A stretch of DNA of 39,771 nt from Turneriella parva (GTDB lineage Bacteria > Spirochaetota > Leptospiria > Turneriellales > Turneriellaceae): NCBI GenBank assembly GCA_020719945.1, contig DYPL01000019.1, forward strand, positions 1-39,771, read 5' to 3'. Under the pieces are notes generated by a model. It searched no databases and had not been told where the DNA came from. It saw only the letters and a list, made by a program, of their open reading frames with translations. Positions 1 to 6,832 of this stretch are shown piece by piece; the first letter of the stretch is position 1, and each line of letters starts with the position of its first letter. The translations under genes and the position numbers were made by a program.

Positions 1-57
1 ATACTCAATAGAACGAGGCGCCCCCTTGGAGACAAATTAACTCTTGTCGGCAATATA

Positions 58-75
58 GCCCTGCCCGGGTAGGGC
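58..75 (+). repeat. Near-palindrome GCCCTGCCCGGGTAGGGC, copy 1
   Basis: This 18-base sequence pairs with itself over nine positions with one G-T wobble. It lies 73 bases before the TPR/histidine-kinase operon, in the same orientation. Identical copies are at 26928-26945 and, on the minus strand, 39735-39752. A T-run follows after six bases, so it could act as a terminator for a gene upstream of the window, but copy 2 does not fit that role. Confidence 0.8.
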
Positions 76-86
76 TTCACACTTTT

Positions 87-100
87 TCAGAGCTTACTTA
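87..100 (+). repeat. Solitary arm TCAGAGCTTACTTA
   Basis: These 14 bases are identical to each arm of the inverted repeat at 35315-35388. The match to the inverted left arm extends by one more base. It sits 11 bases after palindrome copy 1 in the leader of the TPR/kinase operon. Its role is unknown. Confidence 0.6.
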
Positions 101-148
101 AGTACTAAACCAAAGCGGCAGGTGCGCCGATGATTCGCGTGGAGCCTT

Positions 149-982
149 ATGAAACCACCGGCAAAGATATCGGATTCTGACGCTGAAAAACGCAACCGTT
201 TGTTTGCGCAGGCTCTTGCTGCGGAGAAATCCGGAGACAATACTAAAGCTCTGGAGTATTACAAAATGTCTCTGCAAGTTGACATACACTTTTTTGATTC
301 ATGGTTAAATGCGGGAGCCGTATATTCCCGCGAAGGAAAAAGCGACAAGGCAATTTTCTGCTACCAGCGCGCTCTCGTTACGCGGGAAGACAAACGGGCC
401 CATTTTAATATCGGCACAGAATATTTTCGGCAGGAACGTTTTGAAGACGCGCGTGTTTATCTTGAAAAAGCCATAGCACTCGATGCAGCATTTACTTCCG
501 GTTTGCTTCTGCTTGGGTACACCGAAGGCAAACTAAAGAACTACGGCAAATCATTACATTATGTTAACAATGTTCTCACTCTCGACCCAACGAGTTATCC
601 CGCCCTTTCCGCGCTTGCATTTTTGTACCACGAAATGGGCAACTCAGAGCTTGCCCTGAGCACTGTGCGCAAACTGATTTCAAGGCGATCTAATGACATT
701 TCCATACAGAGACTGTATGCAGCGCTTCAGATAGAGACGGGAAATTTTGAACAGGCTTTGTCTCTTCTCTCTTCCCTTGCGCCTTCGGATCCCAAACTCA
801 AAAAATTCTACGACACGTTAGAACAATCTCTGCAGCCGCGAAAGCAGGAATTGTTGGAGAAGCTGGAAAAACTGGAATCTATTTCTGAGCCAAATGCGCT
901 GGATTTGTTCAACTCCTCCCTGCTTTCCTTTTTTACCGGTTCTCCACAGGAAGCTATAGAAAAGTTAAAACAGTTAACATGA
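149..982 (+). CDS. TPR-repeat protein, first gene of a kinase/envelope operon
   Basis: The 277-residue product is built from tetratricopeptide repeats. Repeats with the typical alternating small and aromatic residues run from about residue 15 to 210, and a Leu/Glu-rich helical tail follows. No signal peptide or membrane segment is visible, so it is probably a cytoplasmic scaffold. The ATG is preceded by GGAG a few bases upstream. Its stop overlaps the start of the histidine kinase by four bases (ATGA), so the two are translationally coupled. I infer that it serves the kinase, perhaps as an interaction platform; the partner cannot be read from sequence. Confidence 0.85.
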   Translation: MKPPAKISDSDAEKRNRLFAQALAAEKSGDNTKALEYYKMSLQVDIHFFDSWLNAGAVYSREGKSDKAIFCYQRALVTREDKRAHFNIGTEYFRQERFEDARVYLEKAIALDAAFTSGLLLLGYTEGKLKNYGKSLHYVNNVLTLDPTSYPALSALAFLYHEMGNSELALSTVRKLISRRSNDISIQRLYAALQIETGNFEQALSLLSSLAPSDPKLKKFYDTLEQSLQPRKQELLEKLEKLESISEPNALDLFNSSLLSFFTGSPQEAIEKLKQLT

Positions 983-2550
983 ACAATACAGAAGATTTTT
1001 TGCGCTATTTTCAAAGAGAAATAACATCTCTCGTTATTGCTTACGAAGTATTTGAGAGAGCCGCCATTCTATTGCGCGAACAGTTTTCCGGATATCATTT
1101 TGAATTCTATAAATGGCACGATGAACAGGGTCGATTTTCCGTGATTGCCGGTTCTTCTCCGCATTCTTTTTTTGTCTATGACGATACCATGCTCTGGTTA
1201 TCTGACCGCGAAGAAGTTCTCTTTTGCCACGGCCTCCATTTGGGAAAAGCCCCTGAACAAAGCCAGTTGTGCAGCATATTATCCTGCGACATTATTCTTC
1301 CCATTTCTCTCAACGGAGCCCTCATGGGATTTGTCTCCATACGCCTGCCATCCGGAACGCGCCATCTGGAACTGGGCGAATGGAAGGATATTCGTTCATC
1401 TCTGGTTACCGCTGTGGCCAACGCCAGCTTGTACGAGCGCCTCGAAAAACTGAATGTCGGCTTAGAGCGCAAAGTTGCCGAGCGCACGCGCGAGCTGGAA
1501 TCTGCACAGGCATCCCTTGTGCAGAATGAAAAACTGGCCTCACTGGGAACACTTGCTGCCGGCATAGCCCACGAGATCAATACTCCTTCTGCCGTTATTT
1601 CCAGCGGCATTGATAAAATGGAAGAGATTCTTCCCGCTTTATTAACAACGCTGTTAGAACGTTCGGGTTACTCAGAAGATTCTCTTTCAATTTTCCGCAA
1701 AGCCCTTTTTCCACCTGACCGAAGGATTATATCTTCCGGTGAACGTTTTCAGTTGAGTAAAACCCTCAAGTTATTTTTTACTGAGCAGGGAATCAGCCAT
1801 CCCAAAACCATCACCATTCTAACCGGGCTTGCCATTGATCTGGATCTCGATTCGCAGCCGGAACATTTATTGTCAATTTCTCCGGAAGAGATTGAACTGA
1901 CTGGAAGACTTTTTAGTTTGTCTCAAACTCTCCGCAACATTCACAGCTCAATCAGAAGTGTAACACGAATTGTGCGCTCCTTAAAACAGTATTCCCATGC
2001 AGATGAAGCAGAAACTAAAGAAATTTCTGTGGAAGAAGGCATTGAAAACACGCTGGTGATTCTGCAGAACCAGTTCAAAACTGGAATTGAAATAAAAACA
2101 AACTATCTCGCCCAAAAGCATTTGCGTGCTTGGCCGGGAGAGCTCAACCAGGTTTGGACCAATCTGTTCGTAAACGCTGTTCAGGCCATGAACGGAAATG
2201 GTCTAATAGAAATTTCTACGAACGACGTATTCATCCAGCAGCCGGTTCCCAGCGCTGGAGAAATCTGCAGCAAGGAAATGGGAAACCGGGAAACGGCGGA
2301 CGCCAAAAATTCAACGCCCTTTGTGCGCATTACCATTTCCGATACAGGGCCCGGCATTCCGGCTGCTCTCCAGAGAAAAATATTCGATCCGTTTTTTACG
2401 ACAAAAGCACCGGGCGAAGGCACTGGACTTGGTCTGGGGATTGTCCAGGGAATAGTGCAAAAACATGGGGGATTTCTTTCCCTCGAAAGCACAGAAGGAA
2501 AGGGGTCCAGATTCTTTATCTATCTCCCCTCTTTACCGATAGACCATTGA
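979..2550 (+). CDS. Sensor histidine kinase with GAF-like N-terminus and extended DHp domain
   Basis: This 523-residue soluble kinase has an N-terminal GAF-like region (about 15-155), a coiled-coil linker (155-185) and an H-box with His198 in the context GIAHEINTP. Its ATP-binding domain shows the N-box (WTNLFVNAVQAM, 393-404), the DTGPGIP loop (455-461), an FDPFFTT F-box and the GTGLGLGIV G2 box (481-489). No transmembrane segment is seen, so it should sense an intracellular signal. The second DHp helix (about 323-342) comes well over 100 residues after His198, much further than in ordinary HisKA domains. No response regulator is adjacent, so its target is unknown. It is coupled to the upstream TPR gene. 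Confidence 0.93.
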   Translation: MNNTEDFLRYFQREITSLVIAYEVFERAAILLREQFSGYHFEFYKWHDEQGRFSVIAGSSPHSFFVYDDTMLWLSDREEVLFCHGLHLGKAPEQSQLCSILSCDIILPISLNGALMGFVSIRLPSGTRHLELGEWKDIRSSLVTAVANASLYERLEKLNVGLERKVAERTRELESAQASLVQNEKLASLGTLAAGIAHEINTPSAVISSGIDKMEEILPALLTTLLERSGYSEDSLSIFRKALFPPDRRIISSGERFQLSKTLKLFFTEQGISHPKTITILTGLAIDLDLDSQPEHLLSISPEEIELTGRLFSLSQTLRNIHSSIRSVTRIVRSLKQYSHADEAETKEISVEEGIENTLVILQNQFKTGIEIKTNYLAQKHLRAWPGELNQVWTNLFVNAVQAMNGNGLIEISTNDVFIQQPVPSAGEICSKEMGNRETADAKNSTPFVRITISDTGPGIPAALQRKIFDPFFTTKAPGEGTGLGLGIVQGIVQKHGGFLSLESTEGKGSRFFIYLPSLPIDH

Positions 2551-2579
2551 CGCCGCAAACACGGATACCAGACGGGCAA

Positions 2580-3374
2580 ATGGATTTTTTACAGAAATAC
2601 GGTCCCTGCGCCGTCGTCACGGGTGCTTCTTCTGGAATTGGGGAGTCCTTTGGCCACAGCCTTGCCATGCGCGGGCTGCGCCTTGTACTCACGGGCCGGA
2701 ATAAACAACGCCTCGCTACGGTGCAAAAGACAATTGCTGAGAAAACCGAATTTATGCCAGAGATTTTTTCGTTTGAACTGGCTAACGAAAAAGAGACTAT
2801 TCAATTCAGTACAATTTTTCAGGAAAGGGAATGCGGACTATTAATCAACAATGCCGGCTTTGGTTTGTCTGGCCCATATCTTTCTAACAATCCTGCGGAA
2901 CACTCAGATCTTTTTCGTGTAAACCTTCTCGCTCCGGCTCTGCTTTCTCATGCATTTGCTTTGTCGGTTATTAAGAACAATAGAAAAGGGGGGATTATCA
3001 ATATAGCTTCGATTGTAGCCTACCAGCCAACTCCCTATATGGCCAGTTATGGCGCTGCCAAAGCGGGTATTCTTTCGCTCGGACAAGCTCTTGGATATGA
3101 ATGGAAGGGAAGCATTGACGTTTTAACGGTTTCGCCCGGACCCGTTAAAACCAGATTTTTTGAAAGAGCCGGAATGCGACAAATTCTTGCAGACCATCCG
3201 GACAAAATTGCAGAGCAATCTTTGAAAAAACTGGGTCGACGCCCTGTCTTTGTTCCCGGTTTTCGTAATCTTCTGAGCACCGCCGTGGCGGCCCGCCTGC
3301 CCCGCTCGTGGAGCACCGCCTTAGCTGGTATCTCCATGAAAATGCTCGGCAGAGATAAAAAGGAAACAGAATGA
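2580..3374 (+). CDS. Short-chain dehydrogenase/reductase
   Basis: The 264-residue enzyme is a classical SDR oxidoreductase. It has the dinucleotide-binding TGASSGIG at residues 14-21, NNAG at 90-93, the catalytic serine near 144, and Tyr157 with Lys161 (YGAAK). An Arg follows beta-strand 2 (LTGRNKQR), which favours NADP(H). The substrate cannot be told. The reading frame stays open far upstream inside the kinase gene, but the family N-terminus fits the ATG at 2580, 29 bases after the kinase stop; no good Shine-Dalgarno is seen. Its stop overlaps the next gene by four bases, so it belongs to the same operon. Confidence 0.92.
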   Translation: MDFLQKYGPCAVVTGASSGIGESFGHSLAMRGLRLVLTGRNKQRLATVQKTIAEKTEFMPEIFSFELANEKETIQFSTIFQERECGLLINNAGFGLSGPYLSNNPAEHSDLFRVNLLAPALLSHAFALSVIKNNRKGGIINIASIVAYQPTPYMASYGAAKAGILSLGQALGYEWKGSIDVLTVSPGPVKTRFFERAGMRQILADHPDKIAEQSLKKLGRRPVFVPGFRNLLSTAVAARLPRSWSTALAGISMKMLGRDKKETE

Positions 3375-4417
3375 AATTTTACGGCAAAATAATTTTCGCG
3401 CTTGTAATAGCGCAATGGACAAACCTTCAGGCTAGTGACTTTGGAAAAATCAACCGCGAACCAGAATCCCTTACTTATGAGGGAATATCGCCCTACAGCA
3501 GACAGGATCGCAATAGAGACAACTTGGCAATACCGCAAACGGGCTGGAGCAGCGAACTCAGCGCACAGGGCCAGTATGCAGCCCACACCAACACCTTCTC
3601 TCTGCCGCATGCATTTGGCAGCATTGCCTGGCGCAGCGAAGACGGACGCCTGTTTTTTGCAGAAGTCTTTGGACGCATGGACACCCACAATCCCGAAAAA
3701 ACCTATGAGTATGTGCAGGAAGACAATATCTCGCTGTCCAATGTCGGTTTTGCCAAAGAGAGTCTTTTTGTCCCCTGGTTTAGAGCCTGGGTATTAGGCG
3801 CCGCGTCGCACCGTTTTAATCCGTCTACCCTGTTACTCACCAATCATATTTCCGCTGAGTCCGAAGGCCTTATCGATGATGAACTGCAGAAAGAACCGGA
3901 AACCGTTGCACCGCGCTTTCCGACCGGTCCCGGCGCCCGCCTAGAATTTTTTGCCAAAGGCTTTACGCTCGGCTATGCGCAGGGAGACTTTCAGCATGGC
4001 ATTCCGATAACCGTGCAGGCAAAATACGAAGCTGGTTTTGGGGAACTTGGAGTTACATCTTTATTCTATAATATGAATACTGAAGCCTACAAAACAGAAG
4101 ACTGGTCTAATTATACAGAACTTTTCTGGAGAGTTCGCCATACATCCTGGTTCTATACCAATGCCAGCATCGTCACAACCACAATGGCACCTATAGGTCT
4201 CGAAGGAAGTACGTTTGGTCGACTCGAGGCAGCCATTCTCTATAAAGGGTTTGTTCCGGCTGCGCGCTATGCGGTACACTACACGGCGGGATCAGAGGAC
4301 AAATTCAAACACGAAGGCGAAGGATCGCTCAAGTATTACTATGCGCCGGGCTCTTACACGGGAATCCAGACAAACTTTAACGACTTTACCTATTTGCAGT
4401 TTGTCATGCAGATCTAA
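3371..4417 (+). CDS. Predicted outer-membrane or periplasmic protein, unknown family
   Basis: The 348-residue product starts with a Sec signal peptide (residues 1 to about 22, ending LQAS). The rest is rich in alternating aromatic and polar residues such as GFTLGYAQGDF and YTELFWRVRHTSWFYTN, and it ends in aromatic-rich strands (FTYLQFVMQI). This pattern suits a beta-barrel outer-membrane protein. I do not recognise the family. Its ATG overlaps the SDR stop and the next exported protein begins nine bases after its stop, so the two envelope proteins are probably made together. Confidence 0.75.
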   Translation: MKFYGKIIFALVIAQWTNLQASDFGKINREPESLTYEGISPYSRQDRNRDNLAIPQTGWSSELSAQGQYAAHTNTFSLPHAFGSIAWRSEDGRLFFAEVFGRMDTHNPEKTYEYVQEDNISLSNVGFAKESLFVPWFRAWVLGAASHRFNPSTLLLTNHISAESEGLIDDELQKEPETVAPRFPTGPGARLEFFAKGFTLGYAQGDFQHGIPITVQAKYEAGFGELGVTSLFYNMNTEAYKTEDWSNYTELFWRVRHTSWFYTNASIVTTTMAPIGLEGSTFGRLEAAILYKGFVPAARYAVHYTAGSEDKFKHEGEGSLKYYYAPGSYTGIQTNFNDFTYLQFVMQI

Positions 4418-4426
4418 GGAATTTTC

Positions 4427-5590
4427 ATGAGAATACAATTCACAGTCTTTTTAATGGCCCTGCTGCCTCTTTCCGCTGCGGATGTTCAAAGCGCGTTACT
4501 GAACGTTCAGAATACCGGCTATGTTAAAAATATGGAGGGTTCTGATTTTTCCACGCGCACTCCAAGAACTCTGTTCGGCAATGTTCTGCTGGGCACAATA
4601 GATTTTGCACAGCAGCAAAACACTCTTCAATTGGGAGCCATCGGCATTATTCCCTTTAACGAGCCTTATCTCATCTGGGGAGATTACCACGGAGGAAAGC
4701 GCTTCGATGAATCCAAAGGGCGCAGTGCAACAGAAAAAACGGAATACGACAGGCCGGTACAACTGATCCAGCCCTTTGTCTCTTACCGCTTTGAAGGAAA
4801 GCACAATGACTTTGTCTTTGGAAGTTTTCGTTCTGAGCACCCTTGGCATGAGCTCATTAAGTACGACGTATATGAATTTTTGCGGCCAGCCGAAACCGGA
4901 TTCCAGCTCCTGTACAATAAACACCCGGAATTGTACCAGGAACTCTATATCAACTGGGAGCTTACCAACCAGCCAGATCAGAAAGAGAATTTCCATGTTG
5001 GCAGCATTTCCTCCTGGAAACCGGGAGCCTCGTCCGTTTCTGCACAGATTTTTTATCTTCACAGAGGAGGCGGAGAATATCCCCAGGAGCCAATTGTTTC
5101 AGAAAATATCAGCGCTGCTTTGCCGGTACAACTTGGCATGGCTCTGCCTTTTTCATTTGTAACGCGCATTGCGGTAGAGAGCGTTCCCTTGTACACGCTC
5201 GATGAACCAGACAGAGAAGACAAATCTACATGGAACAATGGAAAGGGCGTTCTCAACTCTCTCGTTCTGGAAAACCGGCACCATACCATCAAAACGGGTT
5301 ACTGGACCGGCGAAAAAGTATATGCAGAAGAAGGTCTTCCTTTTTCCAAAGCATCGCGCTTTGCCTATATAGACTATGAACTAAAGACAAAACTGGGAGA
5401 AACAACAGAACTGCTGATCCGATTCAGCGGTGGTGCTTTTGGAGATTCTTTATCCAAATCTTTTGTCGATCAAAAAATGATTCTGCGCTGGCGGGGCAAT
5501 CTGACTTTATTTCAACAGAAAAACGCTGTAACGACACAAAAACTTGACAACACAGCAGCAGCCGAAGACGATACCTTACCACAGGAGTAA
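4427..5590 (+). CDS. Second predicted outer-membrane protein, unknown family
   Basis: The 387-residue product has an N-terminal signal peptide (about 1-18, ending LSAAD). Its body has repeated beta-strand patterns, for example IQPFVSYRFEG, ELLIRFSGGAFG and QKMILRWRGNLTLF, followed by a disordered acidic tail. It looks like a beta-barrel surface protein with long charged loops. It shows no obvious identity to its upstream neighbour but has similar length, composition and export signal. The start is preceded by AAGGA. The Loa22-like lipoprotein follows three bases after its stop. The family is not recognised. Confidence 0.75.
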   Translation: MRIQFTVFLMALLPLSAADVQSALLNVQNTGYVKNMEGSDFSTRTPRTLFGNVLLGTIDFAQQQNTLQLGAIGIIPFNEPYLIWGDYHGGKRFDESKGRSATEKTEYDRPVQLIQPFVSYRFEGKHNDFVFGSFRSEHPWHELIKYDVYEFLRPAETGFQLLYNKHPELYQELYINWELTNQPDQKENFHVGSISSWKPGASSVSAQIFYLHRGGGEYPQEPIVSENISAALPVQLGMALPFSFVTRIAVESVPLYTLDEPDREDKSTWNNGKGVLNSLVLENRHHTIKTGYWTGEKVYAEEGLPFSKASRFAYIDYELKTKLGETTELLIRFSGGAFGDSLSKSFVDQKMILRWRGNLTLFQQKNAVTTQKLDNTAAAEDDTLPQE

Positions 5591-5593
5591 CAA

Positions 5594-6127
5594 ATGAAAA
5601 AAATTTCTATAACAACGACAGCAGCCGTTCTTTTTGCCACTATCACTTTTGTTGGCTGTTCTTCAGCCCCCAAAGACATAGAAGTACCCGCGACAACTGA
5701 CACCGCTCAGGATGCAATGGCCGGGGCAAAAGACCGTGCCCTGTCCCAAGCGGATGTTGCTGCTGCGAACGAACTTCTCAAAAAAGCAGAAGTGAGTGGA
5801 TTTGAGTTTGGAGTTACTACTCTTTCCGCCAAAAAAGTGGACGAGTGGATAGTTATGGCCAAGCCAACCATCACTGATACTTTGGGCAAGATTCCCGATG
5901 GTTCTGCCTTTGTAATTACCGGACATGCTGATGCTAAAGGAACTGAAGCAGCAAATGATCGCATTTCCAAAGCACGTGCTGATTATATTAAATCACGCAT
6001 GGCCGCTGCCGGTATCAACACAAAGAACATGAAAACCAAAGGTGTTGGAGCAACTAGACTGAAAGACAGCGGAAATCCAGAATCTGGATCAAACCGCCGC
6101 ATTACTTTCAGTATTGACGCTAAATAA
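5594..6127 (+). CDS. OmpA-family lipoprotein, Loa22-like
   Basis: The 177-residue precursor has a lipoprotein signal ending FVGC with Cys22 as the lipidation site; spirochaetal lipoboxes tolerate such residues at -3. Residues about 75-177 form an OmpA-like peptidoglycan-binding domain (ITGHADAKGTEAANDRISKARA and NRRITFSID). The layout and sequence resemble Loa22, the abundant Leptospira lipoprotein that anchors the outer membrane to peptidoglycan. It is the last gene of the operon, three bases behind an outer-membrane protein gene and followed by a strong terminator. Orthology to loa22 is inferred from motif and layout only. Confidence 0.88.
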   Translation: MKKISITTTAAVLFATITFVGCSSAPKDIEVPATTDTAQDAMAGAKDRALSQADVAAANELLKKAEVSGFEFGVTTLSAKKVDEWIVMAKPTITDTLGKIPDGSAFVITGHADAKGTEAANDRISKARADYIKSRMAAAGINTKNMKTKGVGATRLKDSGNPESGSNRRITFSIDAK

Positions 6128-6140
6128 TATCTATTCTTCT

Positions 6141-6329
6141 CTACCATAGAGAACAATAGATTGTACGAATGTCGGGCCCCCGCAAGGGGGCTTTTTTATT
6201 GGACGAGATAAAAACTGACGACACCACTCCTATAAAACAGACAATAAACAGTATCCAAAGGAGCAGTGGCCGTTCCGGCAGAAAAGCTATTTCGCTGAAA
6301 ATTCCCCGCGCGCAAGCGCCGCCCCTCAA
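6141..6329 (-). CDS. Possible small single-span membrane protein
   Basis: A 62-residue open frame starts with TTG in a TTGA overlap with the stop of the cyclo-ligase gene. It encodes one strongly hydrophobic segment (about residues 22-42, LLLWILFIVCFIGVVSSVFI) followed by a basic tail. The frame runs through the terminator hairpin at 6176-6191, which is odd for a real gene and makes its C-terminus doubtful. The coupling and clean membrane span favour a small membrane protein; the alternative is a chance frame. Confidence 0.25.
   Translation of the reverse strand: MRGGACARGIFSEIAFLPERPLLLWILFIVCFIGVVSSVFISSNKKAPLRGPDIRTIYCSLW
6176..6198 (+). terminator. Rho-independent terminator
   Basis: A six-base G-C stem with a GCAA tetraloop (GCCCCC-GCAA-GGGGGC) is followed by TTTTTTATT. 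It lies 48 bases after the Loa22-like gene and closes the operon that begins at 149. The stem could also serve transcripts arriving on the other strand. Confidence 0.9.
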
Positions 6330-6832
6330 AAGTACGTTCTCATAAACCGCTTTCGCAGAGCGATATAGCGAACCCTGCGATCATGGCTTTCTACAGGAAT
6401 ATTTTCCCGTAATTGAAAATCCCGTGCCAAAAATATTGTTCTCGAAAAAGGAAAAAACCGCAGAGCTCTGTCATAAAAGCCACCGCCTCTGCCGAGGCGA
6501 TACCCGGCAGAATTAACAAATAGACCGGGAACAATGATCCAGTCCATTCTTCTCAGTGGGAAAAGCTTCTTCCCAAATCTGGCCAAAAGATTGCGTCCAG
6601 CAATTGCGGGGAAATGCAAAACAAATTTGCCAGAAATTTTATCTGGCCAGGGTTTTTGTTCAGATACAAGCGGATCATAAACTAGGACGTTTATTTTCTT
6701 TTTTCCCGGACTTCTCCGCTGAATCTGGCCGTATACCCCTTGCAGCTGCGAATTTGTAAACCGTTCGCTACCCTTCCACAGCGAGCGGTATACATGGCGC
6801 AGTGCAGCTTTATCCGACGACAATGTTGACAA
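6326..6832 (-). CDS. 5-formyltetrahydrofolate cyclo-ligase
   Basis: The 168-residue product carries the family signature GYRLGRGGGFYDR (residues 110-122), preceded by IIVPGLFVN. The enzyme converts 5-formyl-THF to 5,10-methenyl-THF with ATP in the folate one-carbon pool. It starts with TTG inside the 3' end of leuS: the frame given overlaps by 23 bases, and a second TTG at 6823 is equally possible and would give a more typical N-terminus. The strongly basic C-terminus ends in RFMRTYF. It is co-transcribed with leuS by position. Confidence 0.88.
   Translation of the reverse strand: MSTLSSDKAALRHVYRSLWKGSERFTNSQLQGVYGQIQRRSPGKKKINVLVYDPLVSEQKPWPDKISGKFVLHFPAIAGRNLLARFGKKLFPLRRMDWIIVPGLFVNSAGYRLGRGGGFYDRALRFFPFSRTIFLARDFQLRENIPVESHDRRVRYIALRKRFMRTYF

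Noticed and set aside
2130-2579. Upstream extension of the SDR reading frame
   Set aside because: It overlaps the ATP-binding domain of the histidine kinase in another frame and its translation has no resemblance to the SDR family.
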